NCBI GenBank assembly: GCA_029532625.1
Contig: JARFXM010000005.1
Coordinates: 806,001 to 870,000 of the forward strand
Origin: Lomentospora prolificans
Lineage: Eukaryota; Ascomycota; Sordariomycetes; Microascales; Microascaceae
DNA: 64,000 nucleotides
Direction: 5' to 3'
This document shows positions 31,697 through 43,576 of this stretch, one piece after another. A model generated the notes under the pieces. It worked only from the letters and a program-made list of their open reading frames with translations, had not been told where the DNA came from and made no database searches. The translations under genes were made by a program, and so were the position numbers. Positions within the stretch are counted from its first letter, which is position 1. The number at the start of each line of letters is the position of its first letter.

Positions 31697-32780
31697 CTGT
31701 AACCAGAGAACGTTAGCATAAGCCTGTTTTCTCTTAGTATGTCCTTCACCAACGCGATCAACCAGAACCCATATTGAGGAGCAGCCCAGAACTAAATGAA
31801 CAGACGAAATAGACAAATAGAACAGAAAAACAGAGGTGCAAACTAGCAAGGCTTGAAAAGAGAAATACAAGATTGCAGAGCCAGCGATATTGATGCTCCT
31901 ATAGACATGAAGCAAATGCTTTGTCTATTAAGCCTAATAATGTATACCAAATGTATACAGGATACATGCTCTGGTTCTCAGTCACAGCATCCTCCATCAT
32001 CGTCTTTGTACAGTGGCCGGGTGACTTGATGGAGGTAAAGATGCAACTTGTTCAGCAGATGAACAACGATGTGGTGAAACGAAGAGGATCGTCATCTATT
32101 TGACCCTCTAGAATTGCTTCCAATCTAGGCAAGAGAGAATATGCCTTTTGCCAAGTTAACGTACATGGAGGCTTAAGGAAGACGATGATGGCTTGCCTGA
32201 TGTGTTGACCTCCGAACCTCCCGAAAATGCAATAACCCGGAGGAAAGCCGGCGCGGAAGCTTGGACGGGTTGTACTCTCCGAGGACGACCAACATATCAA
32301 GCCGCCACCTTCCTGCCAAGGGGATGTAATGGAGAGAATGATGAATGATGAATAGAAAGGTGATGACGCCCAAATGCAAAACCCTCCTGGGGGGTATAGA
32401 ACCCAGGTCCTTGCAATGCTCATGGCTCGAGAACAAAAATGCGTCCCATGCGTGCTTTGTGTCCAGGGCTTGACACCCGAGACCGTAGGAAGTATGAGAA
32501 AAACAAAATGCCTTTCCGCCGACCCTGACCTGCCCGGTGATGGCTGGACAAAAACTCCTCTCCCTAGACGCCTTCATAATACATGCTGAAAAAAAAGAAA
32601 GAGTAGAAAAAAAAGGAAAAAGAGAAAGAAAACGAAAAGGAAAAGAGAAGAAAAGGAAAAAAATGCCAACGAATAGCTCAACGAGGCCGATATCCTATAC
32701 ACTTTCACCACCGCCGCCTCGCTGGTTTTTGCTCTGGAATGACTGGGCAGCTCCTCGAAACGAAAAAAAAAAAAGACCTT
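31697..32780. other. Gap or long alternative intron between the two NOT4 parts
   Basis: No domain-bearing frame is visible on either strand. On the minus strand, 32665-32584 is a long pyrimidine tract (A/G-rich on plus), which in fungi often marks a core promoter, and a T12 run lies at 32774-32763 just after the short-form stop. The left end carries a consensus branch point and acceptor at 31716-31697. Confidence 0.55.
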
Positions 32781-35428
32781 TTACCATCGGGCATAGGTCG
32801 AATTATACATCATGCTAGGATTGTACCCACCTTGACTCTGACCACCGAACAATCCCTGTCCAACCCCGGCGTTGCTCTGAGACTGGTGCTGCATTCTCGC
32901 TTGCAGGATACTCGGGTCTGCAAGATCTACTAAGCCACTCCCCCCAGAGGAGGAAGTGTTAGCATGTCTGTGCTTCTTCCCCTTCTTCTTCTGCTTTGAA
33001 CCGAAGTCTTGGAATGCTCCAGGCTGATTACCGTAGAGCGACGCCAGGAGGCCCGAAGCAGGAGCTGGGGTAGAGGAGGTGGAAGACGGGTACTGGTTGG
33101 AAAAAGGAGAATTCATGTACTCACGCTTTGCCGCATCATGAGCCTGGCTGTTGCCAGCGGCTCTTCCGCGGATGATGCTCTGCAACAAGTCGCTATTGGT
33201 ATCCTTTGGTGCAGCACCAAATGGCGACCCGCCGAACGACGGCCCCTGGCCAAACATGCTTGGGGGGGTCCCCGTAGACTTCAAACCGGGGGGAGGACCG
33301 GGAACTGAGCTAGTATAATACTGGCTACCCTGCTGAGACGGGAAGGAAGTGGGCATCATAGCCTTCTGCTGCGCCATGATCCTGGGGTTGGCGGCGATCT
33401 GGATCGAGGCGGCATTACCAGCATTCTCATTGGCAAAGCTAAACCTCGAAGATTGGCGGCTATGACCCTGCTGTTGCATCAGGGAGGTAAGGGACTGGGT
33501 GGTAGAAATACCAGGAGGCAAGTGCTCACTGAATGCACTCTGGGGTCGCATATAAGCCTGCTGCTGGGGTGTCATCGTCCGGCTCCCAATAGATCCAACA
33601 TTGGCGTTCTGAGCCAAAGCTGGGCCGAATATACCGTCCGCGCTGGTCCGCTGGATAGGCGGTTGGACCCCGCCACGCCGGGGGTCAAAACCTTGACCCT
33701 CCCGGCTAGGTTCCCTCTCCTCCGGCTCGCCGCCGAGAGCAAGACTACCACCGGCCTCGGGCTCGCCTTCCTCGGACGGCTCCTGGGCCTCAACGGTTTC
33801 TTCCTGTCCTCCGCCTAGACGAGCTTCCTCTTCGCGCATGGCGCGTCTCTTTTCGCCACCTCGAATATCAAACAAAGGGGGATAAAGCTCGACGGATTGC
33901 TTGATTTCGGGAGTAATTTCGGGAAGCTTCCATGAGTACAGCTTCTTGATGATATTCCTGAGTGCGTCTTCGGGAAGACCGCCAGCCTGAGTAACTGGCT
34001 GAGTAGGGGCGGTAATAGACACAGGCTCTTTCGAGGCCTTGCTTTCCTTTGGTTGCTGGCCAGTAACGGGCTTCGCGGGCTCGGTTACGGGAGAGTCGAT
34101 AACTGCCTCCTCAGTTGTAGCAGGTAAAGACGCGGAAATGGCAGGACTAGGAGCAGCTCCACTAGTGGCGTGGCTACCGCGTCGACTTCGTTGAGGGTTA
34201 CGAGCCCAGTTCGCCGAAGAGGGGAGGGCCGATCCGTCAGCGCCATTCTCTTCGGAGCCGTCTTTGCTCACTGGTCGACCGGTGCTCTGTGCGGTCGGAG
34301 GTGAAGGCAGTTGCGGCGCTTGATACTGGGACGGAGCTTGTTGGGGTTGAGGGCGAGGAGCCGCCCGAGACGAGCCGCCCGAGGCGATAGGTCGCTGGGT
34401 GTGGATGCTGTTCATAGATGAAAGATCCTGCCGGGTATAACTGTCCTCTTCATCACCACGTTCGTGAAGGAACATACACCCCCGGTTAGTACACTGCTCG
34501 TGCTTCAACCACGCAGAGCAGTACTTGGTCGTGCCGAGCTGAGCTCGAAGAATACGATCACCGTTTTGTGATCCATTCACGGCCCTAATGCAACGATCGG
34601 CCTCTTCAGGTTTCTCGAAAGTCACGTAGATGCCAAGCGAAGGGTTCTGGCCTTCGCCACCCTTCCGATTCGATATCGAAATTTTCTGGATGTTACCATA
34701 TTGCCCGAAAAACTCGGGCTTTCGTAACGTCTTGGTGAGCTCATCCTCTCGAACGGTCGGGGTCAAGCCTGTGACGTATACTAAATTCTTCTGGACAACG
34801 CGTACGCCGACGAGGTTCTTGCGATTCTCTTTCTCGGCCTCCCGCTTTTGAGCTTCTTTTTGCCGTTGCTCTTGGGCTCGTTTCTTCTGATTCTTCGTGA
34901 TATTTGCTCGGAATTCAGCCTCCCTGGTAAGAAGTTAATATTGAGTGCGGGCCTAGGGGATCGCGGCGTGATTTGTATATGTGGAGACACGTACTCTTCA
35001 GGAGTCACAACCTTCCACTGTATTGTCTTCTCGTCGTAAGGTCGTCGGCAAGCGGGGCACAGTCCGTTCATATTTGATTTGATGTTGTTGAAGCAGAACT
35101 GGCACACCTAGAGACAGGGAACGAAAAGTGGTTAGAGCTGATTTCTCTAGATTATTTGATGGTTCGGGCTTTCGGGAAGCAAATTTGTCACGTACTTGAT
35201 AGCCACAGGGGCATGGTCTGAAATTACGATCGGAAAGATCAAACTCTTCGATGCAGAGAGGGCTGGTAGAAGAAAAGAGTGGTTAGAGAAACGTCGTGTT
35301 GCTGAATGCAGGACGACGGAGCGACGCGAAAAATCGAGACTGCTCAGGCCGCGGGTCCCAACGGGATAGAAACAAATGACTTACCAGGAATCGTCCTCAT
35401 CGTCGATGAACGTGTCTTGCGGCGCCAT
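32781..35428 (-). CDS. NOT4: CCR4-NOT E3 ubiquitin ligase subunit Not4
   Basis: Not4 is the RING E3 ligase of the CCR4-NOT complex and acts in mRNA decay and cotranslational quality control. Exons 35428-35385, 35262-35196, 35107-34995 and 34923-32781 all join in phase to 788 residues. The C4C4 RING (CPLCIEEFDLSDRNFRPC, CGYQVCQFC, CPACRRPYD) is spread over three exons. A basic coiled linker, an RRM (NLVYVTGLTPTV to DRILRAQLG) and a C3H1 finger (C-X8-C-X4-C-X3-H, ending GCMFLHE) follow. The rest is Gln/Pro/Ser-rich and ends MMYNSTYARW. An in-phase GTGGGT donor at 32830-32825, 16 codons before this end, could splice to 31696 and replace the last residues with 850 others. The gene is divergent from NDUFS3. 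Confidence 0.94.
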
Positions 35429-35947
35429 GATAAATGTGGATTAATTATTGGATGAGTATCTAGAGGTGTAGAAAGCGGAAATGGAGGGTGATAGAGGGTG
35501 GGTATGCGGATGTTTTTGAAGTTGAGAATGGTTGATGTCGAGGATCAGGCAGGGAGAGATTTGGAGGAACGAAGCAGGTAGAGTAAGGTTTTGGAAGAAC
35601 CAGAGCCTTCCAAATGGAATCACAGTGCAGGATGGGAGGGAAAGAAACGCACAAACGCGCTAGTTTGGAAAGAGCGGCTTGCATATGGTCATGTGACTTT
35701 AGGCGTGACTGAAACCTTCCGCTGAAATAATAGTAGGGTACACTGCCAAACACGCAAAGGGCTGCAGAGGGCTCAGGTACTACGGTAACTGATCAAGAGG
35801 CTATCCAATACCACGCCAGAAATTGTTAATGCCGCCTTTGCCAGAGACATCATCAATTCCTCACTCTCCCAAGATTTCGCTCGACCTGCCGCGGCGATAT
35901 TCACCAATTCACCGTCCATTGGCCATACGAGGCATCGGGTACACACA
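35429..35947. promoter_or_regulatory. Divergent promoter of NOT4 and NDUFS3
   Basis: The 519 bases between the two start codons must carry both promoters. I see CT- and GA-rich patches but no certain TATA box. Confidence 0.5.
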
Positions 35948-36894
35948 ATGGCCAGCCGAGTCTGTCGAAGCAGAGCTCTGGCCTCGGCTCTCCAGCCAGC
36001 CAAGCCTTCCATCCAAGCTCAGAACGCCCAGGCCCTCCGCTGCCTCTCTGCGACAGCCACTCAAAATGTCGCCGTTGGAAAGGACTCGCCCAACATGAGG
36101 CACGCGCCTAGGAGCCCAATTGGCACTCTCAAGGCTCCAGTTATCAACCCTGCCGACAAGTTCGCCTCCAAGGCTGACGCCCTCCACCGATATGGCACCT
36201 GGGTCATGGGCTGCTTGCCCAAATACGTCCAGCAGTTCTCGGTCTGGAAGGATGAGCTCACCATCTACATCCCTCCCTCCGGCGTTATTCCTGTCTTCTC
36301 TTTCCTCAAGTGTATGCGATAACCTCACTGATCCCACTTTTCTCTATTCTTTGATACGCTTTACTAACCGGGCGCCTATCTTCAGATAACACCGCCGCCG
36401 AGTTTACCCAATGTAGCACTATCACTGCTGCCGACTATCCCACCCGCGACCAACGCTTCGAGATTGTTTACAACCTTCTCAGTGTCCGCCACAACGCTCG
36501 TATTCGAGTTAAGACGTACGCCGATGAGGTTACCCCCGTTCCCAGCGTCACTCCTCTTTACGATGGCGCCAACTGGTACGAGCGTGAAGTCTACGACCTG
36601 TTCGGTGTCTTCTTCGTCGGCCACCCTGATCTCCGCCGCATCATGACCGACTATGGTTTCGAAGGCCACCCTCTCCGGAAGGACTTCCCTCTCACTGGTT
36701 ATACTGAGATTCGGTACGATGAAGAGAAGAAGCGCATCGTCACCGAGCCGCTCGAGCTCACTCAGGCTTTCCGCAATTTTGAGGGTGGTTCCAGCGCTTG
36801 GGAGCAGATTGGCCCTGGTGTCGACCGGAAGCCTGACACTTTCAAGCTGCCTACGCCAAAGCCAGAGGAGAAAAAGGAGGAACCTAAGAAATAG
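35948..36894 (+). CDS. NDUFS3: Mitochondrial complex I 30 kDa subunit (NDUFS3/NuoC homologue)
   Basis: This subunit belongs to the peripheral (Q-module) arm of NADH:ubiquinone oxidoreductase, facing the mitochondrial matrix. Exons 35948-36311 and 36386-36894 join across a 74-base intron with a TACTAAC branch point, completing a Tyr codon, and give 290 residues, the usual fungal length. The N-terminus is a targeting sequence (MASRVCRSRALASALQ). The family signature is complete: WYEREVYDLFGVFFVGHPDL, RRIMTDYGFEGHPLRKDFP and GYTEIRYDEEKKR. The C-terminus is a Lys/Glu-rich tail. Its nuclear location with a targeting sequence is as expected for fungi. Confidence 0.97.
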
Positions 36895-37643
36895 AGAGGA
36901 GGCGGGTAAACCCACCCCCCCTCAACAGACTTGTAAATAAATCCTTGTGTTAGAATTATCAATTATTCATTTTGCACTTTGTCACCCAGCCTTGTACAAA
37001 GCCCTCCTTTACGCAGGGTTTCTGTACGGTTACACGGGGTTTCGTCCCCAAATGACAACGACAGTACCACAAAGAGTAGAGAAATGATAGAAGAAGGCGA
37101 GTATTGTTGGGACCAATCTAATAAAAACTACAATGTTCAATCTCAAAAACCGCTCCCTCGGAAGCAGGCTTTCCCGCTAAAAGCAAGGGACTGACTGAGA
37201 CTTCGTCCGCTTTTGGGTTGTAGTTGAGCCGCACTAATTACCACTACCGCGACCGTACTGAGGTACATTGAGTAAAAAAGGATCAGAGAATCGAAAGCAA
37301 TAGACGGTGTGGACGATGAAACACCTTCTCCTACGCCATACCAAGTCCGTTTCCATGATGCATGCCTGTACTGTATTGGCCATCTAACCCTCCTGCAATT
37401 CCAGTGATCATCCGTGGTCCACAGCGTGCGTCGTAAAGCCGTGGAGAGAGTGAGATTCGTAAAATCGGGATTGCCATTGAGAAACAGAAAATCATATAAG
37501 TAAACCATCGTTTTTATAGAGGCCTTAGTAGGTACGCTCCACAAAAACATGTCGTTAGGGAGGTGGAAAATTTACCACCCTCAGTTCATGAAATACCTCC
37601 CTGGGGCGGCGAGGGTTTGAGAGACAAAGAAGGACACAGCGTT
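36895..37643. other. Intergenic, convergent 3' region
   Basis: The 749 bases between the stops of NDUFS3 and UFD4 hold 3' UTR-like AT-rich sequence (AATAAA-like at 36937). No gene or repeat is seen. Confidence 0.5.
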
Positions 37644-40600
37644 TTAAGAGAGATGGAACGCCCCCTGCCCCTCCCTCATGGCCATGAATAGCTGCTTTTT
37701 CATGACGTCAATAGTTGTATAGTCAGGCAGCTTCAGGTAGTTGACACAGGTCATAACGCTGGGCAGATAATCGTCGGAGGTGTATGGGTGCTCGCTCGGC
37801 TTGCAGACGACGGTGAACATGGGCGTGAGAGATTTGAAACCTGTGTAAGAATATGTTAGGACTTGAATGTATCGATCAGTGGACTAGAAAACGAAGATCA
37901 GCTTACCTCCAATCGGCAGCTTAGGGCTACCTGTTGTGAATTGAAGGAATTCTCGACGTTGGCTGAGATTAAGTTCACTCATTGTCTGGAGCAGGTTCTT
38001 GACCGATCGGCTATCCATATTGTAGCCATGGTCCGCCTTGATCGAATCCATCAGGGCTGCAAAAGCACATGTTAAAATTGTCATCTTTTACATCGAGAAA
38101 ATATAATGTTTGCTTACTTTCGAGGGACCAATCTTCATCCACCTTGCCAAACAGGGAGACGAGCTCATCGGGGGTAAAGGCACTCAAGGCCGAATAAGGG
38201 AATACGTGGCTGAAGCCAGCACGGAAGGCATCGATTTGTCGACGAACACCAGTTCCAAGTGTTAAATCGATGACGCGGTCAAGATAGTCATCCACGTTGG
38301 AAATCGTGACGCGGATTTGAGAACCGTTGGGAACAAGCTCAATCTCAGGATAGCCCGGAAGGGTGAAATCAAGGCAGAGGTCCTCTATCTTGGACCCGTC
38401 AAGCACAATATTCTCAGTACGCATAACCTTTTGTGTGGGCGTAAGGCTGGGGTCCTCGTCAATCTGTCTCTTGGCAATGGAGAACCGCTTAATGGCCTTC
38501 AAAGAGCGGGCCAGGCCAGGGTCAACGACCTTGACCGCGCCGAGGGACGGTCGAATACCGACAGGGGAGGACTCATCCCCAATTCGGAAGAAGATTGGGT
38601 TGAAGTTAATGTCAATAATTCGAGAGTCGAGCATAGAACGTGCGACGAATTTTCCTAAGGAGGTGAACAAATGCAGCACTCGTTCTCCGTTGGGAGACGA
38701 CGCTTCCTCGTCGCTCATTGGACGGGGGAAGAGGCCCGTAATGCCGTTGATAAATTCATCCGCATCGTTCGAATCAACCTCGCGCCAAAGTTTAAGCTTT
38801 TTCTTCGAGAATTCCTTGCTAATAGTCGAGTAAAACTCAAGGGTAGGGCCAAGTCCCGTCCCAACCTCCTCGAAGTACTCGACTTCGAGAACACTCTGGC
38901 TGGCACCATACAATTCCATCACTTTCAAAGCCGATTCGAGAATCTTGGCGCGGCCAATCCTAACCTTTTGGCGCTGCAGGCGTCCTAAGAAGGGACGATC
39001 ATCTCGCCGTTCGCGCCGAGAATCTTCGGCGGATTGGGCATTCTGCCAGCGCGTCATCGATCGTGCATAGCCGAACGAGGTAGACTGAAGGAAGAGATGT
39101 CGCGTCTCGAACGGGAACAGGAATGGATAGAGTCTGGCAAGATCCTCAGACCAGCTTGGAAGGCAGTTACTGGCCACTATCAAAGGCTCTTCCAGCTGGC
39201 GATTCAGCTTGGCTGTAAGCTTCGTGTTCACAAACTGAGAGAGTGGCTCAGCGGTGAGGCGAATATTTTCCCGGTTCTCTACAAGGACGTCCTCGAGGTT
39301 TGCGTTAAGATCATGCAATATCCGCAAAAGCCGAAGGATGGACGCGGTTGTAGGGTGCTTAGCAAGAGACGCGGGGATGCCATCAATAGCGGGCTCCCCG
39401 TCCGAGGGGACCGTGAACGAAGATGACGACTCCTGAGGAACAGGCCCAGATACGCGCTTGAACCTAATAGAGTGAACCTGGGACCAAATGCTCCTACCAA
39501 CATGATCGTCGGAGGAAGAAGCTAGGTGGTGAACAGCCCTATAAATAGTAGTGTCGTTCCCAATCGGCTTTCCCTCCAAGCTAAACTCAACATGCCAGTC
39601 CTGAGGCGTTGATTGCGTGGCGGCTGCGTAGGACATGGTGCGTGATGCTGCGGAAGGAGTTGGAGTAGCTTGGGTAGCGGATTGGGTAGGGAGTGGTCGA
39701 CTGTTGGCGTTACTCGGGGTATGAACCCTTGTTCCGTCTTCATTTCGGGCCGTGACCTTATCACCGGCGACCTCCAGATTAACAGCGGATGGATCAGCAG
39801 TGGCCTCCTCATTCATTTCCTCATCAACGTCGCCCGCCAGCTCAGCAAGGGTTCCACCTTCTTCAGGGCCGTCCTCTTCATCATCAGTCAAATGCTTCTC
39901 ATCAGCACACTCCAGCGCATCCTGCAGGTCATCTTCTTCCTCCGGTGGGGGAAGGGGAGGGGTTGGGGTTTCCGTGGATCCATCTTGAAGACACGACGAC
40001 CTTCGCAGTACTCTCTTGTCGTGAGAGGGGCCAGATGGAGTGGACGGCGTCTGGGCGGAATCAGGCGCAGCGGTGGAGCGTGACTTAGACTTGCGGGACG
40101 TCCTCACGCTTGACGGAGTAGTGTTGGTGGGAGGGGGTGGGGGAGTAGCCACCAAGCCGGGAGCGGGTCGATCAGCCAATCTCCCAGATGACGAACCAGC
40201 AAAAGGGGGAAGTGCTCGAGCTCCAGTCATAGCGGCTAGTGCCTTGGAAAGTCCATCGCGACGGGCGCTTCGAGCTCTTTCCGTAATAGAGATACGAGGG
40301 CGCAAGTAGTCGTCCAGTGATTGGAATGTAGCTATCGCTTGAATAGAAACAACGATATTCCGATATGGGCGAGGTATATCTGAGTCGTCCTCAGCAATGA
40401 GTCGGAGGCGGATTTGCTTGCCTAGCATAGACACAGCGCTGCTGCGGTTACCATCCACAGCGTTGTTGTGAACAGTAATGACTTCAAAATGCTCAGACCT
40501 ACTGAGCAGGTCTTGAAGTTTATGTATCATGATGCTGAAGGCGGTCGCAGAAGAGTCACCACCACCAACCTTAGTATTGTTGTTGCCAACACCGCCCATG

Positions 40601-43576
40601 AAGACTTGGAGGAAGGCGGATTGGGCAGCACGGGCCAGACTCTCATCTGGGTTGCTAAACACGTCTAGAAGCACGCGCACTAAACCAGAGGCTAAAAGCT
40701 CCGCGCTTGTGACGCTTTCCAAAACGTCGGAATCGAAATACGACGCCAGTCTCGAGAAGGCCTCAATGCCTGCCTTGGTGGTATGCGCTCCAGATGACGG
40801 CTCAAGGTAAAGCTTGCCGAGATCTTTTGCGAGACTTGATAAGCCGGCGAGAATTTCCGAGGCCTTTTCTTTCATTGCCCGACTCTGCTTTTCCGTTTCG
40901 TGCATCTCGAGGAACTTTTTAGCCACGTTGCGGATAGTGTTGCGAGTGTTCTGCGCTTCAGAAAGGATAAGGTGCTGCGGCCCATCATCGATGGACATAG
41001 TAGATCCTCGGGAACTAACCGGCGAACCGGAAACATCATCGTTCTGGGCGTAATTGCCGTCCTCGTCTTCGTTATCATCATCTGACGATCCATGCTCTCC
41101 GTCCTCTTCAGCATCGGAGCCCTCGTGGTCTGACGATCGGTCTGCAGAATCAGCTGAGACTTGAGAGTCCACATTCTGATTTTCCTCCGCTTGCGTCATG
41201 GATTCAGGCGATGAATCTCTGGTTTCTTCCTCGGCTGCAAGCCTAGTAATCTCCGCCATAACACCTTCACGGTAAAGTTGGTATCGGTAGATTTTGTTAA
41301 GTCGACTGACTAATAGTTCCGTAGCTTGAAGACCTAGCATCACGAGAGAAGGATGATCCTTTTGAGATAAAATAGATGCCAGAAAGGAGGCATACGGGAC
41401 GGATCTAAGGGCCTCAACTAAGACGCTCTCATCAAGGTTCGACAACATCTTGAGTTGAGCGGTGAGGACTTTTTGTCGAACTGTTAAGTTAACAGTGCTA
41501 GAGAAGGCGTCCGTAAGAGTCGGGAAGAGAATCAAGGCGAATCGTCGCACTTCATCCTTGCAATCCTGTAGCATCCCCAACCTCTGATCACTACCTTGAT
41601 CTGGGGACCCACCCGAGCCAATGACCGCGGCTAGGGAGATAGGTTCGGGGAAAGAGGCCGACTCAAGGAGGAGAGATGCGTCAACACCGTGTGGCAGTCC
41701 GGGAAGGAGCTCGCAGATCACATTCAAAGTCTCGATGATTTGCTCTCTCGGGCGATGGATCAACGCTTGCATAATAATAACGCTGTCCAATTTCGATGCA
41801 ACATCCTCAGTGCCATTCGGGGGGGAGACACCCGTGAGAATTTGATAAAGAGTCTCAACGACGTTGAGCTTAAATAGGTCAGCGGAAAGTCGTGGGCTGG
41901 CCCTGGCAGTGAACGCAAGAACTCGGAGGAACTGGGTGTGAATGTTAGGTCCAATCAAGTTGGTAGTCCCTGGAACAAGGAGCCGAAGAATAGCTCTCAG
42001 GAGATCAACATCGACAAGTTGTTCAAGTTTTGAAGGGTGGTACTTGAAGCTCTCTACAATCCCCGAAACACACAATGAAGCCTGCTCGACCACTCGCTGA
42101 TCGCTACTACCGAGAACATCAAGTAGTTTGGGCATAACATCTCGAACAACGGCGAACGAGTCTTCGGGAATGTTACGACAGCAGTTGGCGGCAGTCGTAA
42201 CCGCCGTTCTCTGAGTGCTGGTCGCAAAGAAGTCGAGGTAGGAAAGACAGGCAGTCAAGCCTCCTTCTCGTACAATGGCGGTGGGATACTCGGTCGAGAT
42301 CTTTTCCAGAGTACTCAAAGACTGCTCGGCCACGTCGATAAAGGAGATCTCCAGAAGCTTGCTACAGAGAACGGGTACAGCACCGCCATAAACGACGTTA
42401 GCAACGCTAGCAGGAAGAGCCTCCATGAGATTTGCCAGGCAACGACAGGCGAGGAGCATAACCTCGGGGCTGTTAGGAGACTGCATGAGTGAAACGAGCT
42501 CCTTGACAAAGGAGTCGGGTGAAAAATGACCAGAGAGGTTATCCTCGTTGGAGACAAGGAGGATCTCAGAAAGCTCCTGTAGAGCAGCCTGCTGCGTAAA
42601 TTCGTCTTTCTGGCGGAGACTATTTAGAATGTCTCGTAATCGCGAAGACACCCCTGACATCATTCCAGTCAGAGCGCGGAGGGTATTAGAGAAGCCCGCA
42701 GCATGTCGCCCGCCGAAGGCACCAAAGGGACCATCGTCATCATCGTCGTCGTCGTAACGCTGCGGATCGTCCTCGTCCATCTCGTCACTATCTTCATCAG
42801 CAGAGCGGTTTTCCTCCGCATCCTCTGGCACAGACGTCGCAGGATCCGGAGCGTCCTGCGGTTCGTCATCCGCTCCAGTCATTTCGGTATCTTCATCAGC
42901 GGCATCGTTGGAGCCATTGGCATTCCTTCTCGACCGACGGTGAGAGCTTGAGAGACCGGTGTCTTGAGGGCCGTTAGCACTATTAATAGACGGGCGTAAA
43001 CTGGCGAGTGAAGCCCTGGACTCATGATGTATGGTATATCAGGGGTTGTAGTTAAGGACGTACCTGGAGCAGTGTTTGAAGGTTTCTTGCTACGGCTCGA
43101 CTTCCGGCTGGATGAGGCAGATGGGGTCGCCGACCTAGCACCGTCGAATGGGCCCGACGAGTCGCTGTAAAGGCGGAGAATGTTTAGTAAGATTGAGACA
43201 AGTATGAACGGACACTTCGCATAAAGACTTACTCTTGGCCGGACATATTTGAGGATGATTTGCTCTTCCTCGTCTGTGGTCCACCGATGGCGGACTGGGT
43301 ATCGGGCGAAGACTCTCCCGGATCCAAGCCCTTCTGTCGCTTGGATCTACGAGTAAAAGAGGTCCGCTGGTTTCCAGCAGTTGGGGGACTCGAGCCTTGG
43401 TTGTTAGCAGCCTTACGCTTTCGGTTGTTTGCCGTGGTGGGCTGGCTGGGGGTGGTTGTGGCAGAAGGGGAAGGCACGGTCGTCGATTCAGAAGTGTTGG
43501 TGGGGCCCAAGGCTGAGGACTGTGCTGCTAAGTTCGCGGCCTGTCTCGCAGCTGATCTAGTAATTCTAGGTGACAT
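37644..43576 (-). CDS. UFD4: HECT E3 ubiquitin ligase, UFD4/TRIP12 family
   Basis: UFD4-type ligases add ubiquitin chains to ubiquitin-fusion and N-degron substrates. My five-exon model is 43576-43233, 43164-43064, 42962-38118, 38056-37907 and 37840-37644, all in phase, giving 1878 residues. The N-terminus is Ser/Thr/Arg-rich and disordered, then strongly acidic. Armadillo-type repeats follow from about residue 200 (SRLRDILNSLRQKDEFTQQ, MLLACRCLANLMEALP, EQSLSTLEKISTEYP). The middle is acidic, polar and disordered. The C-terminal HECT domain contains LEVEYFEEVGTGLGPTLEFY, DWSLETLMDSIKADHGYN and the active-site block PSVMTCVNYLKLPDY with Cys1845. The junction into exon 3 uses an unusual CTCAAG acceptor just after TGCTAAC, forced by phase; a different small exon pattern there is possible. 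Confidence 0.93.

Noticed and set aside
32370..32440. Possible tRNA B-box near a GAACCCAGGTC word
   Set aside because: The box does not fit the GGTTCRANNCC consensus and no cloverleaf with an A-box could be placed.
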